A DNA stretch of 64,000 bases, from NCBI RefSeq assembly GCF_052216985.1, contig NZ_JBQOUY010000010.1, forward strand, positions 16,721 to 80,720. The letters are read 5' to 3'. This DNA comes from Acidaminococcus fermentans_A (GTDB lineage Bacteria; Bacillota; Negativicutes; Acidaminococcales; Acidaminococcaceae). Below are positions 1 through 7,967 of the stretch, in pieces (the stretch's first letter is position 1; each line of letters opens with the position of its first letter). The notes under the pieces are model-generated. The model searched no databases. It was not told the DNA's origin and saw nothing but the letters and a program-made list of their open reading frames with translations. The translations under genes were made by a program, and so were the position numbers.

Positions 1-134
1 TCAGCCGAAACATCCCGGCCATCGCTTTTGGCATCAGCAAAGGGAAGGGCGCCCACACCCTCCAGGAAGAACTGGACATGACCAGCCTGGAACCGGGGCT
101 GAAGCAGTTGGCCGCGTTTGTGTGGAATTTGTAG
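1..134 (+). CDS. M20-family peptidase, C-terminal end only (PepT-like)
   Basis: The window opens inside a gene read in the frame starting at base 3 and ending at the TAG at 132-134. The 43 visible residues contain IPAIAFGISKGKGAHTLQEE and end in LKQLAAFVWNL. A Gly-rich loop with a late histidine followed by an acidic stretch and a terminal helix is how the catalytic domain of M20 di/tripeptidases ends, so this is probably a zinc exopeptidase of the tripeptidase-like group. The catalytic centre lies outside the window, so the assignment rests on the tail alone. A strong terminator follows 14 bases after the stop. Confidence 0.5.
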   Translation, partial: SRNIPAIAFGISKGKGAHTLQEELDMTSLEPGLKQLAAFVWNL

Positions 135-147
135 GAGCTGCTGCTGA

Positions 148-184
148 AAGAGGGGCTGTTGCATGCGCAACAGCCTCTTTTTGA
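148..184 (+). terminator. Intrinsic terminator after the peptidase gene
   Basis: Stem AAAGAGG-GGCTGTTGC against GCAACAGCC-TCTTT with one bulge, then a short T run. The core GTTGCATGCGCAAC recurs almost unchanged in terminators at 12197 and 47037. Confidence 0.8.
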
Positions 185-400
185 GGTCTCGGGTCTCGAG
201 TCGTGAGTCTCGAGCCGTTGGATAGAACCTGTCCCCATGGCCAGGTTCTTTTGAAGGTGTAGAACCAGTATCGTGCTGGATATAGAAACGAATATCTTAT
301 CGTTAGCAGATTAGGGTTTGTACATTCAAAAAATTTGCTTGCAAATTTCTCATTCGGCTCGAGACCCGAGACCGAGCCGCTATGCGGCTCATGAGACCGG
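185..400. repeat. Intergenic palindromic repeat element, copy 1 (long form)
   Basis: Left arm at 185-216 is built of repeated GTCTCGGGTCTCGAG-type units; right arm at 356-373 (GGCTCGAGACCCGAGACC) is its approximate inverse complement. The 139 bases between the arms hold a small hairpin (224-252, GAACCTG/CAGGTTC) and are A+T-richer. A further hairpin GAGCCGC-TAT-GCGGCTC sits at 374-390. Related arms occur at 10550-10701 and 47073-47113. No coding function is apparent. Confidence 0.6.
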
Positions 401-432
401 GGTGTTGCACGCAACGTGCAACACCCTCTTTC
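400..432 (+). terminator. Terminator-like hairpin at the end of repeat copy 1
   Basis: Perfect 11-bp stem GGGTGTTGCAC/GTGCAACACCC with loop GCAAC and a C/T-rich tail. A TATAAT box at 452-457 follows, probably the -10 element of the zinc-ribbon gene; no good -35 is visible. Confidence 0.6.
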
Positions 433-522
433 CTATTCCCCTTTTTCTGCGTATAATAAGAATCAGAAAGAAAATGACGGAATCCCGGGCTTTGCCGGTT
501 TCCGGAACGGAGGGATATGGTT

Positions 523-1299
523 ATGTCTAAGAAATGCAAACAGTGCGGCTGCGAACTGAAAGATGATGCCTTGTTCTGTGTCCAGTGTGGCGCCAAACAG
601 GACCCGGTGGTGAAATGTCCCAAATGCGGCCATGTGAACCCGGCGGACAATGATTTCTGCACCGAATGCGGAAACCGGCTGAAAGAAGCCAAACCGGCGG
701 AGGGAACGCCGGGAGGCGCCGGATCAGCAGCCGAGCCTGAGCAGGCTCCAGTAACTTCCACCGAAGTGGTGGTGGCAGAAACGGTGAAGGAAGGCCAGAA
801 CGGCGGGGGAAATAGGGGCTTCCAGAATTTCCAGATGCCTCCAGCGCCACCCGAAGGCAATGGAAAGAAAAAGAAGATCCTGGCTATCGTCGGAGCTATC
901 GTGGTGATATTGGGCCTTTTCTTTGCCTTTGGGGGCAGCAGTAAGCCCATCGAAGTGAAATCCAACGAAATGGTCAATGATTATATCCGGGATCAAGGTG
1001 CGGGAGATAAGAAATACAAGGGCAAGACTGTCCAGCTTTCCGGCAAGGTGAAGTGGAAGGGGCAGTTCAACAATTCCCAGAATTACAGCGTCACCCTGGA
1101 AAGCAAGAATAACGGCGGCAAGACCTATCAGGTGCTGGTGGATGTGCCGGCTAAACGGGCCAGCATCGTCAACAGCCTGAAGACCGGCGATTTCGTCAAT
1201 GTGAAGGGGAAATGTGTAGGGATCGTGAAACAAAAGGACCCCACCCTGATCAGTGTCCAGATCAAATCTACCAAGATCAATGATAAGGATGCAGACTAA
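523..1299 (+). CDS. Zinc-ribbon membrane protein with C-terminal OB-fold-like domain
   Basis: The 258-residue product starts with two zinc-ribbon units: CKQCG/CVQCG (residues 4-24) and CPKCG/CTECG (about 31-49). A Pro/Gly/Glu-rich linker, the basic stretch GKKKK and one membrane helix (about 112-132) follow. The C-terminal 120 residues include a KGKTVQLSGKV motif and resemble the tRNA_anti-like OB-fold domain of bacterial envelope proteins. Zinc ribbons should lie in the cytoplasm and the OB-like domain outside. I chose ATG 523 over ATG 517 because GGAGGG at 509-514 lies 8 bases upstream of 523 but only 2 upstream of 517. Likely first gene of an operon with the next two; function unknown. Confidence 0.75.
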   Translation: MSKKCKQCGCELKDDALFCVQCGAKQDPVVKCPKCGHVNPADNDFCTECGNRLKEAKPAEGTPGGAGSAAEPEQAPVTSTEVVVAETVKEGQNGGGNRGFQNFQMPPAPPEGNGKKKKILAIVGAIVVILGLFFAFGGSSKPIEVKSNEMVNDYIRDQGAGDKKYKGKTVQLSGKVKWKGQFNNSQNYSVTLESKNNGGKTYQVLVDVPAKRASIVNSLKTGDFVNVKGKCVGIVKQKDPTLISVQIKSTKINDKDAD

Positions 1300-1319
1300 A
1301 GGGGCGGGAGGAAAAACAG

Positions 1320-1928
1320 ATGGCCAAGTATTGTCCCCATTGTGGGAATCAGCTTAGTGAAGAGGAAAAATTCTGCCCGGTCTGCGGTACTCCGGTAGGG
1401 AACCCTGCGGCATCGGCTCAGCCGAAAGCTGGAGAGGCCGGTAGCGGACAGCCGGGGAACAGCGGAAATCAGCCAGGACTGAAAGGGGCAGCCGCCTTCC
1501 AACCCCAGCGGGTCCCGTCCCAAGGCAGCGGAAAGAAAAAATGGATCGCCGGTGTGGTCCTGCTGCTCCTGTTGGCGACAGGGGCGGGAATCTTCTTTGC
1601 CCAGCAGAAGGATGGAAAAAGTACGGCTGGACCCAAAACGTCGGTGACACAGGAAGAGAAAAAGCAGGAGGTTCCCAAGGAACAGTCCAAAGCCAAGGCG
1701 GCTGGCCAGGGAGAAAAGTCCCAGCAAGAGACCAAGAAATCTTATGGGAAGATCACCGGTACCGACGTGCGGCTCCGGGCCGGTGCGGGAACGAATACGG
1801 ATATCGTGGACTACTTCGAGGAAGGCGAAACCGTAGAGATCACCGGGCGGAAGAACAACTGGTACCAGGTGAAACGGGATAACGGCCAAACTGGGTATGT
1901 TTCGACCCAGTTCTGCCGGCGTCTGTAA
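1320..1928 (+). CDS. Zinc-ribbon membrane protein with extracytoplasmic bacterial SH3 domain
   Basis: The 202-residue product has one N-terminal zinc ribbon (CPHCG about residue 5, CPVCG about 20), a Gly/Gln/Pro linker, a membrane helix starting WIAGVVLLLLLATGAGIFF (about 75-95), a Lys/Glu-rich spacer and a C-terminal SH3_3-type domain (about 145-202). The SH3 signature is seen in TGTDVRLRAGAGTNTDIVDY, then an ETVEITGRKNNWYQV stretch and GQTGYVSTQF. Such domains bind wall peptides. The architecture parallels the upstream gene, 20 bases away, and suggests a sensor or scaffold linking cytoplasm to wall. The L,D-transpeptidase immediately downstream supports a wall-related role. The molecular function is not known. 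Confidence 0.75.
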   Translation: MAKYCPHCGNQLSEEEKFCPVCGTPVGNPAASAQPKAGEAGSGQPGNSGNQPGLKGAAAFQPQRVPSQGSGKKKWIAGVVLLLLLATGAGIFFAQQKDGKSTAGPKTSVTQEEKKQEVPKEQSKAKAAGQGEKSQQETKKSYGKITGTDVRLRAGAGTNTDIVDYFEEGETVEITGRKNNWYQVKRDNGQTGYVSTQFCRRL

Positions 1929-1955
1929 CCGGCTGCAGGAAGGGAGGGGAAGACC

Positions 1956-2573
1956 ATGGGAAAATATCACGACGCTTATCAAAAGCGGAGATGGAAAGGT
2001 CCAGCCTGGGGTGTCTTTTTTCTCCTGGTCCTGCTCCTGGCGGTGGGGTTTGGCATCAAAGGCTGCCGGAACAGCCAGAAGGCGGAACAGGCAGCTGCAC
2101 CCCCGGCTGAGACAGCTGTTACCGGGGAGATTCGCCAAACCCCGGAACCCCATGACTACTCTCTGCTGATCAAAAAAGGGGAGTTCACCCTGTATCTCCT
2201 GGATCATGGGAATCCAGTGGCCAAATGGCCGGTGGCCCTGGGGGAGAATCCTGGGCAGAAGCAGGTGAGCGGAGATAGGAAGACCCCGGAGGGAACCTTT
2301 CCGGTGGATGAAATCATCGATGCTTCCAGCTGGTCCCACGATTTCCATGACGGCAAAGGGGTGATCCAGCACGCCTACGGTCCCTGGTTCATCAGCCTGG
2401 ATACCCGTAACTTGAGCAAGGGAAAATGGGACGGTATCGGCATCCACGGCACCCACGACCCGGCTTCCATCGGCACCCGGGCCTCTGAAGGCTGTATCCG
2501 GATGGTCAATGAAGATCTGCAGAAGTTGAAGCCCTATGTGAAAGTGGGGATGAAGGTGAAAGTGGAGGAATAG
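1956..2573 (+). CDS. L,D-transpeptidase (YkuD family), membrane-anchored
   Basis: The 205-residue protein has a short cytoplasmic N-terminus, one membrane helix (about 18-35) and a YkuD catalytic domain (about 65-203). The active-site signature is visible as IGIHGTHDPASIGTRASEGC followed by IRM, giving catalytic His and Cys in the family pattern HG-X(n)-S-X-GC-R. These enzymes form 3-3 cross-links in peptidoglycan or attach proteins to it, acting outside the inner membrane. The start has AGGAAGGGAGGGG upstream. It closes the group of zinc-ribbon genes, so it may be their effector. Activity class is well supported; the cellular acceptor cannot be read. Confidence 0.88.
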   Translation: MGKYHDAYQKRRWKGPAWGVFFLLVLLLAVGFGIKGCRNSQKAEQAAAPPAETAVTGEIRQTPEPHDYSLLIKKGEFTLYLLDHGNPVAKWPVALGENPGQKQVSGDRKTPEGTFPVDEIIDASSWSHDFHDGKGVIQHAYGPWFISLDTRNLSKGKWDGIGIHGTHDPASIGTRASEGCIRMVNEDLQKLKPYVKVGMKVKVEE

Positions 2574-2598
2574 CCCTGTCCACTTGAAAGGCATGAAC

Positions 2599-2907
2599 AT
2601 GGAAAATGAATATAATTTTGGTGAACTGAATTTCCATGATGGGGAAATCCTGTCCATCAGTCTGGATTACGGAAATAAACGGGCCGATCTGATGATCCAA
2701 CTGGCCGATTCCCCTGCCAGGGTCGCGGTGGAGGCGCTGGACATCTATGCTTTTCTCATGAGCTGCCGGGAGCCCTGGGGAAAGGGGTCCTATATTTTTA
2801 GTGTCACCACAAGGCAGCAAAACGGAAAAATCAAAATGGACATCCTGTTCAATTCAGGAGATCATATGGTCATTGGCTGCAAAACCATAAAGGCATATAA
2901 ACCATGA
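2599..2907 (+). CDS. Hypothetical protein, 102 aa
   Basis: No family recognised. The protein is soluble, acidic and alternates short beta-like stretches (FGELNFHDGEILSISLDYG, RADLMIQLAD), as in small beta-rich domains. ATG 2599 is preferred over ATG 2593 because AAAGG at 2587-2591 is 7 bases from it. The stop overlaps the start of the next gene (ATGA), so the two are probably translationally coupled. Confidence 0.6.
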   Translation: MENEYNFGELNFHDGEILSISLDYGNKRADLMIQLADSPARVAVEALDIYAFLMSCREPWGKGSYIFSVTTRQQNGKIKMDILFNSGDHMVIGCKTIKAYKP

Positions 2908-3254
2908 TCATGAGTATTTTTTTCCTTCTGGGGGCTCTACGGACGTTTTATTATGTCATAAGGGAGGCTGCAGAGAAAAAAACGGCAACAGGTTGGCGGG
3001 TAATGTTTGGCCTGCTTGGCCTGGCGGAACTGCTCCTAGCTTTTTATCTGTCGCCTTTCTTTGATGCTGTGGGCTATAGGGAACAATGGGGAATGGTATA
3101 TCATTATCTGACCCGGACGGTCCTTGTCCTTTTTCTTGTTTTGGGGTGGACTGAAAGCAAAAATCTGGAAAGCAAAGCCCAGAAAAAAGTAAAATCGTAT
3201 ATGCTGCGTGTTTATATCGCTCTGTTGATATACGTAGTGCTGAAATATTTTTGA
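2904..3254 (+). CDS. Hypothetical membrane protein, 116 aa
   Basis: Three hydrophobic segments are visible (about 1-18, 30-50, 68-85) and a fourth at the C-terminus (about 98-114), so this is a small polytopic inner-membrane protein. Its start overlaps the previous stop by four bases. No family was recognised. After the stop a G+C-rich inverted repeat GGCCTGGC/GGCCAGGCC (about 3271-3297) precedes the next gene but lacks a T run. Confidence 0.6.
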   Translation: MIMSIFFLLGALRTFYYVIREAAEKKTATGWRVMFGLLGLAELLLAFYLSPFFDAVGYREQWGMVYHYLTRTVLVLFLVLGWTESKNLESKAQKKVKSYMLRVYIALLIYVVLKYF

Positions 3255-3313
3255 CAGCTTACCGTTGATCGGCCTGGCTGCTTCAGCGGCCAGGCCTTGA
3301 AAGGAGAAAAAAC

Positions 3314-3604
3314 ATGGAAACCATCCGTCTTGTAAAGGAACCGGAACAATTCCGGGCGGCCCTGTATGATGGGGCGGAAGAAATCGGAAAATGCACGTAT
3401 GTGGTGACCCGGCCCGGGGTGTGGACCCTGGACCATACCATTGTGGATCCCCAGTACGGAGGCCAAGGCCTAGCCGGGAAACTGGTCCGGGCGGTGGCGG
3501 AGATGGCCCGGGAAGCCGGGGTGAAGATCATCCCCCAGTGTTCCTATGCCCGGGTCCAGTTTGACCGGAAACCGGAATACGCTGACGTATATGAGAAAGA
3601 GTAG
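3314..3604 (+). CDS. Small GNAT-like N-acetyltransferase (NATD1/YidJ type)
   Basis: The 96-residue protein has the compact fold of NATD1-like acetyltransferases: EEIGKCTYVV strands, DHTIVDPQYGGQGLAGKLV (the QGxAxxL acetyl-CoA loop, about residues 38-56), and a C-terminal KIIPQCSYARVQFDRKPEY motif typical of the family. Substrate unknown. GAAAGGAG precedes the ATG. It is the last gene before the trp leader and probably ends its own short unit. Confidence 0.8.
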   Translation: METIRLVKEPEQFRAALYDGAEEIGKCTYVVTRPGVWTLDHTIVDPQYGGQGLAGKLVRAVAEMAREAGVKIIPQCSYARVQFDRKPEYADVYEKE

Positions 3605-3683
3605 TGTACAGGACAACAAAAGTCCGAAAGAATGTTAAAAGAGATACAAAAAGTTACAAATTTACACTTTTTAGGAAAAATAG

Positions 3684-3712
3684 TTGACAAGCAATTCCGT
3701 CAGTGCTACTAT
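3684..3712 (+). promoter_or_regulatory. Promoter of the trp operon
   Basis: TTGACA at 3684-3689, 17-base spacer, TACTAT at 3707-3712. The transcript would begin near 3719 and enter the T-box leader. Confidence 0.85.
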
Positions 3713-3718
3713 ACAACC

Positions 3719-3995
3719 ATCAATTCAATACGAACCAGAAACCTTTGAGGTGGAGATAACGCCAGAAAATGTGCGCACAGAGAGTCCGGGAAGCTGAGAG
3801 CCGGATCGTGGCAGTCTGACAAATGGACCACTGAGGGCGCGATGAAATCTTCGGAAAGTATCCCGCGACGCAGCACCGACGTTACCGGTGAGGAATGTGT
3901 TGGCATTCTGCTTGAGGTGTGGGGCTCCGGCTCCATTACAGGGTGGTACCGCAGGTTATGACACCTGTCCTTGTAGGAGGACAGGTGTTTTTTAT
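3719..3995 (+). promoter_or_regulatory. Tryptophan T-box leader with terminator
   Basis: The T-box signature AGGGTGGTACCGC is at 3940-3952 and a terminator hairpin ACACCTGTCCT/AGGACAGGTGT with T run follows at 3961-3993. ACAGG (3938-3942) can pair with CCTGT (3964-3968), so antiterminator and terminator exclude each other. In Stem I the context ACAAATGGACCACTGAG places a TGG (Trp) codon at 3824-3826 as specifier. Uncharged tRNA-Trp should allow read-through into trpE. The base opposing the tRNA discriminator is U, which would pair with A73 or wobble with the G73 usual in tRNA-Trp. Confidence 0.9.
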
Positions 3996-4020
3996 TGCAG
4001 CGATAGGTTTTGCAATCCAG

Positions 4021-4060
4021 GTATCCGGGTGGAATGATCAGCCCGGATACTTTTCTTTTA
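4021..4060 (+). terminator. Second terminator-like hairpin in the trp leader
   Basis: Perfect 9-bp stem GTATCCGGG (4021-4029) / CCCGGATAC (4042-4050), 12-base loop, then TTTTCTTTTA. It lies between the T-box terminator and the trpE ribosome binding site. No Trp-rich leader peptide or TRAP-type GAG/UAG repeats accompany it. Confidence 0.65.
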
Positions 4061-4079
4061 GCAGTGAGGAGGAACAGAA

Positions 4080-5543
4080 ATGAAACAACAGAGTCTGGAA
4101 GAAATCAAAGCCCTGGCCCAAGGATATGCGGCGGTGCCGGTGGTCCGGGAAATCCTGGCGGACACGGCTACTCCCATCGGCCTGGTGAGCCTGGTGCGGA
4201 AGGAAAGCAACCGGTATTTCCTGCTGGAAAGCCTGGAACAGAATGACCAAGCCGGCCGGTATTCTTTCATCGGATTTGACCCCATTGCCCGGCTCCAGGC
4301 CAAGGACCAGGGCGCCCAGGTGGAATTTGCCGGCAGCCAGATCCCAGTGGATCCCAAACAGCCCCTGGAAGCTCTCCGGTCCATCCTGAAGGCTTATCGG
4401 GTGCCCACGATCCCTGGATTACCACCTTTTACGGGAGGGTTCGTGGGGTACTTCTCCTACGATTTCTTCCAGTACTGTGAGCCCAGCCTCCATTTCGACC
4501 CGGCCAAGGCCACGGCTTTTCCAGATTTTGACCTGATGCTCTTCGACAAAGTGATCGCTTTCGACCGGGTGCTCCAGAAAATGTACCTGATCGTGAACAT
4601 CAAGACCGACGATCTGGAAGGGAACTACGCCAAAGCTCAGAAGAACCTGGATGCCATGGAAGCCCTGGTCCGCCAGCCGGTGGCTCCTCCGGAATTCACC
4701 CCGGCTCGGCTGGGCGAAATCACCAGCAACCAGGACAGGGAAACTTATGCCGATAATGTAGAAAAGATCAAGGAACATATCCGGCAGGGAGACATTTTCC
4801 AGGCGGTGTATTCCCAGCGGTTCTCTGCTTCCTATGACCAGGATCTGTTCAACATGTACCGGATCCTCCGGACCACCAATCCTTCCCAGTACATGGTACT
4901 GCTGAAGAACGACAAGGTGGAAATCGCCGGATCCTCTCCAGAAACCCTGATCAAGGTCCAGGGACGGGAAATCACTTCCATGCCCATTGCCGGTACCCGG
5001 CGAAGAGGCCGGACGGAAGAGGAGGACAATGCCCTGGAACGGGATATGCAGACGGATCCCAAGGAGCTGGCGGAACACAATATGCTGGTGGATCTGGCCC
5101 GGAACGATGTGGGTAAGGTGGCGGAATTCGGGTCTGTGAAGGTCCATGACCACCTGCTGGTGAAGAAATTCTCCCATGTGATGCATATGACCACCCGGGT
5201 CACCGGTACCCTGAAGGAAGACAAGGACGCCATCGATACCTTGTGTGCCGCTTTCCCGGCCGGGACCCTTTCCGGGGCGCCGAAAGTCCGGGCCTGTGAA
5301 ATCCTGGACGGACTGGAACCGGAACGGCGGGGGCCTTACGGCGGGGGTATGGGCTACCTGGATTTTGCCGGGAACATGGACATCTGCATCGTGATCCGTA
5401 CCGCGGTGAAATACGGTGATACGGTTTCCTTCCAGACCGGCAGCGGCATCGTGGCCGACTCCAAAGTGGAAGATGAATTCATGGAAACCATCAACAAAGC
5501 AGCGGCTGTACGGCAGGCTCTGGAAGCAACCACGGAGGCATGA
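4080..5543 (+). CDS. trpE: Anthranilate synthase component I
   Basis: TrpE converts chorismate plus ammonia (delivered by TrpG) to anthranilate, the first committed step of tryptophan synthesis. The 487-residue length is normal. Visible motifs are the N-terminal LLES feedback-binding element (about 48-51), GSSPETLIKV (about 281), PIAGTRRRGRT (about 301), DLARNDVGKV (about 338) and GTLSGAPKVRACEILDGLEP (about 396). The start has GAGGAGGAAC upstream. The stop lies 2 bases before trpG. Control is by the T-box leader and probably by tryptophan feedback through LLES. Confidence 0.97.
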   Translation: MKQQSLEEIKALAQGYAAVPVVREILADTATPIGLVSLVRKESNRYFLLESLEQNDQAGRYSFIGFDPIARLQAKDQGAQVEFAGSQIPVDPKQPLEALRSILKAYRVPTIPGLPPFTGGFVGYFSYDFFQYCEPSLHFDPAKATAFPDFDLMLFDKVIAFDRVLQKMYLIVNIKTDDLEGNYAKAQKNLDAMEALVRQPVAPPEFTPARLGEITSNQDRETYADNVEKIKEHIRQGDIFQAVYSQRFSASYDQDLFNMYRILRTTNPSQYMVLLKNDKVEIAGSSPETLIKVQGREITSMPIAGTRRRGRTEEEDNALERDMQTDPKELAEHNMLVDLARNDVGKVAEFGSVKVHDHLLVKKFSHVMHMTTRVTGTLKEDKDAIDTLCAAFPAGTLSGAPKVRACEILDGLEPERRGPYGGGMGYLDFAGNMDICIVIRTAVKYGDTVSFQTGSGIVADSKVEDEFMETINKAAAVRQALEATTEA

Positions 5544-5544
5544 A

Positions 5545-6126
5545 ATGGAACTGATCATCGACAACTACGACAGCTTTACCTACAATCTGTATCAATACAT
5601 GGGCACCCTGGACCCGGACATCCGGGTGGTCCGGAACGATGCCATTACAGTGGATGGCATCCGGAAGCTCCATCCGGACCATTTGATCCTGTCCCCGGGT
5701 CCTGGCCGGCCCTGCGATGCAGGGGTCTGCGAACCGGCCCTCCGGGAGCTGAAAGGGGAATTTCCCATCCTGGGAGTGTGCCTGGGTCATCAGGCCATCG
5801 GAGAAGTGTTCGGAGGGACTGTGACCTACGCCCGGCAGCTGATGCACGGGAAGCAGTCCACGGTGACCCTGGACCGGACCTCTCCTTTGTTCAAGGGCCT
5901 GCCAGAGCAGATCCTGGTGGGCCGGTACCATTCCCTGGCCATCGACCCGGATACGATGCCTGAAGTATTGAAAGCTACCGCCACTACGGCGGACGGAGAA
6001 GTGATGGCGGTGGAACACCGGGAATATCCCATCTACGGGCTCCAGTTCCATCCGGAATCCATCCTGACACCGGAAGGCATGGCCATCATCCGGAATTTCC
6101 TGGATCTGAAAATCGAAAAAGCATGA
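5545..6126 (+). CDS. trpG: Anthranilate synthase component II, glutamine amidotransferase
   Basis: This class I amidotransferase supplies ammonia from glutamine to TrpE. The 193-residue product begins MELIIDNYDSFTYNLYQY and carries the nucleophile in GVCLGHQAIGEVFGG (about residues 75-89) and the catalytic His-Glu pair in LQFHPESILTPEG (about 168-180). An in-frame extension upstream into trpE exists, but GGAGG at 5534-5538 fixes the start at ATG 5545. It may also serve folate synthesis (PabA), as is common; no separate pab gene is in the window. Confidence 0.96.
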   Translation: MELIIDNYDSFTYNLYQYMGTLDPDIRVVRNDAITVDGIRKLHPDHLILSPGPGRPCDAGVCEPALRELKGEFPILGVCLGHQAIGEVFGGTVTYARQLMHGKQSTVTLDRTSPLFKGLPEQILVGRYHSLAIDPDTMPEVLKATATTADGEVMAVEHREYPIYGLQFHPESILTPEGMAIIRNFLDLKIEKA

Positions 6127-6142
6127 AAGCGAGGCAATTATC

Positions 6143-7165
6143 ATGATCAAAGAAGCCATCATCAAACTGGTCAACAAAGGGGACCTGACCTATAACGAAG
6201 CCAAAGAAGTGATGCTGGAAATCATGGGAGGTAAGACTACAGCCACCCAGAATGCTGCCTTCCTGGCGGCTCTATCCACCAAGAGCACCAAAGCGGAGAC
6301 CATCGATGAAATCTCCGGCTGTGCGGAAGCCATGCGGTCCCTGGCGACTCCCGTGCCCCATCCTGGCATGGAAGTCATGGAAATCGTAGGGACTGGCGGG
6401 GACGGAGCCCATTCCTTCAACATTTCCACCACTTCCGCTATGGTGCTGGCCGCCGGCGGGGTGAAGGTGGCCAAACATGGGAACCGGGCCGCTTCTTCCC
6501 TGTGCGGTACCGCGGACTGTCTGGAAGCCCTGGGGGTGAACATCCAGCAGGATCCGGCCCTGGCCCTGAAGATGCTGCAAGAAACCAATTTCTGCTTCCT
6601 GTTCGCCCAGAAATACCATGCGGCCATGAAGTATGTGGGGCCCATCCGGAAGGAACTGGGGTTCCGGACGGTGTTCAACATCCTGGGGCCCCTCACCAAC
6701 CCGGCCAAACCGGAAATGTTCCTGCTGGGGGTTTATGACGGATACCTGGTGGAACCCCTGGCCAAGGTGTTGTGCTCTCTGGGGGTGAAGCGGGGCCTGG
6801 TGGCCTACGGACAGGAAAAACTGGACGAAATCTCCCCCAATGGGCCCACCACCATCTGTGAACTCCGGGACGGGTACTACCGGTCTTCGGTGATCCGGCC
6901 GGAAGATTTCGGTCTGGTCCCCGGGAAGAAAGAAGACCTGATCGGGGGCGCACCGGAAGAAAACGCCCGGATCACCCGGGATATCCTGTCCGGGAAACTC
7001 CAGGGCACCAAGCGGAATGCGGTGCTCCTGAATGCCGGGGCCGGCCTGTTCGTGGCCGGGAAGGCGGATACCCTTGCCGGCGGGGTGAAGCTGGCCGGGG
7101 AACTCATTGACAGCGGCAAAGCCCTGGCGGCCCTGGAAAAAGTTGTCAAAGTGAGCAACGAATAA
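6143..7165 (+). CDS. trpD: Anthranilate phosphoribosyltransferase
   Basis: TrpD transfers phosphoribose from PRPP to anthranilate. The 340-residue protein shows the PRPP-binding GTGGDGAHSFNISTTSAM (about 80-97), KHGNRAASSLCGTADCLEAL (about 107-126) and the family FNILGPLTNPA segment (about 177-187). It is a separate gene, not fused to trpG as in enterobacteria. It starts 17 bases after trpG with GCGAGG upstream. Confidence 0.96.
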   Translation: MIKEAIIKLVNKGDLTYNEAKEVMLEIMGGKTTATQNAAFLAALSTKSTKAETIDEISGCAEAMRSLATPVPHPGMEVMEIVGTGGDGAHSFNISTTSAMVLAAGGVKVAKHGNRAASSLCGTADCLEALGVNIQQDPALALKMLQETNFCFLFAQKYHAAMKYVGPIRKELGFRTVFNILGPLTNPAKPEMFLLGVYDGYLVEPLAKVLCSLGVKRGLVAYGQEKLDEISPNGPTTICELRDGYYRSSVIRPEDFGLVPGKKEDLIGGAPEENARITRDILSGKLQGTKRNAVLLNAGAGLFVAGKADTLAGGVKLAGELIDSGKALAALEKVVKVSNE

Positions 7166-7181
7166 ACGGAAGGTGGGGAAC

Positions 7182-7967
7182 ATGATCCTGGATACCCTGG
7201 CAGAAGCCACCCGGCAGCGGGTGGAAAAACAGAAAAAGAAAAAGGATTTCTTCACCCTCCGGCGGGAAGCGGAAGCTCTGCCCCGGGACCGGGCCGGCTG
7301 CTTCCGGAAGGCTCTGGAGAAACCGGGACTGAACTTCATTACTGAAGTGAAGAAAGCCTCTCCTTCCAAAGGGCTCATTGCCCCGGATTTCCCCTATGTG
7401 GCCATTGCCCGACAGTATGAAGCACTGGGAGCCGCCGCTATTTCCGTCCTGACGGAAACGGATTATTTCCTGGGCAGCGACCGGTATCTCCAGGAAATCC
7501 GCCAGGCGGTGGCAACGCCCCTGCTCCGGAAGGACTTCACCATCGATGAATATATGGTGTACCAGGCCAGGACCCTGGGGGCCGATGCCATCCTGCTGAT
7601 CGCCGCCATCCTCAGCGACAGCCAGCTGGAGGAATACCGGCTGATGGCAGAAAGCCTGGGTATGGATGCCCTGGTAGAAGCCCATGATGAAGGAGAAGTG
7701 GAACGGGTCCTTCGGTCCGGGGCACGGGTCATCGGGGTGAACAATCGGAACCTGAAGGATTTCACCGTGGACATCGGCAATAGTCTCCGGCTCCGGTCCC
7801 TGGTACCAGTGGATATCCCTTTTGTGGCGGAAAGCGGCATCAAAAGCCGACAGCAGACCGCCCAACTGGAACAGGCCGGGGTCAACGGAGTGCTCATCGG
7901 GGAAACCCTCATGCGGAGCCAGGATATGAAAGCCGCCCTGGCAGAACTGCGGGGTGAGGCTCTGTGA
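7182..7967 (+). CDS. trpC: Indole-3-glycerol phosphate synthase
   Basis: TrpC closes the pyrrole ring of carboxyphenylamino-deoxyribulose phosphate with loss of CO2 and water. The 261-residue TIM barrel contains the signature FITEVKKASPSKGLIAPDF (about residues 48-66), LLRKDFTIDEYMVYQA (about 110-125), VIGVNNRNLKDF (about 183-194) and a phosphate-binding VAESGIKS (about 213-220). ATG 7182 follows GGAAGGTGG; a GTG nine bases upstream is less likely. It is monofunctional; trpF follows as its own gene with a GTGA overlap. Confidence 0.96.
   Translation: MILDTLAEATRQRVEKQKKKKDFFTLRREAEALPRDRAGCFRKALEKPGLNFITEVKKASPSKGLIAPDFPYVAIARQYEALGAAAISVLTETDYFLGSDRYLQEIRQAVATPLLRKDFTIDEYMVYQARTLGADAILLIAAILSDSQLEEYRLMAESLGMDALVEAHDEGEVERVLRSGARVIGVNNRNLKDFTVDIGNSLRLRSLVPVDIPFVAESGIKSRQQTAQLEQAGVNGVLIGETLMRSQDMKAALAELRGEAL

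Noticed and set aside
318..530. Small plus-strand frame in the first intergenic repeat
   Set aside because: It runs through palindromic repeat and terminator sequence and overlaps the next gene's start; no ribosome site.
4419..5564. Minus-strand open frame of 381 codons in trpE
   Set aside because: Antisense shadow of trpE; similar frames occur under most genes here because of codon bias.
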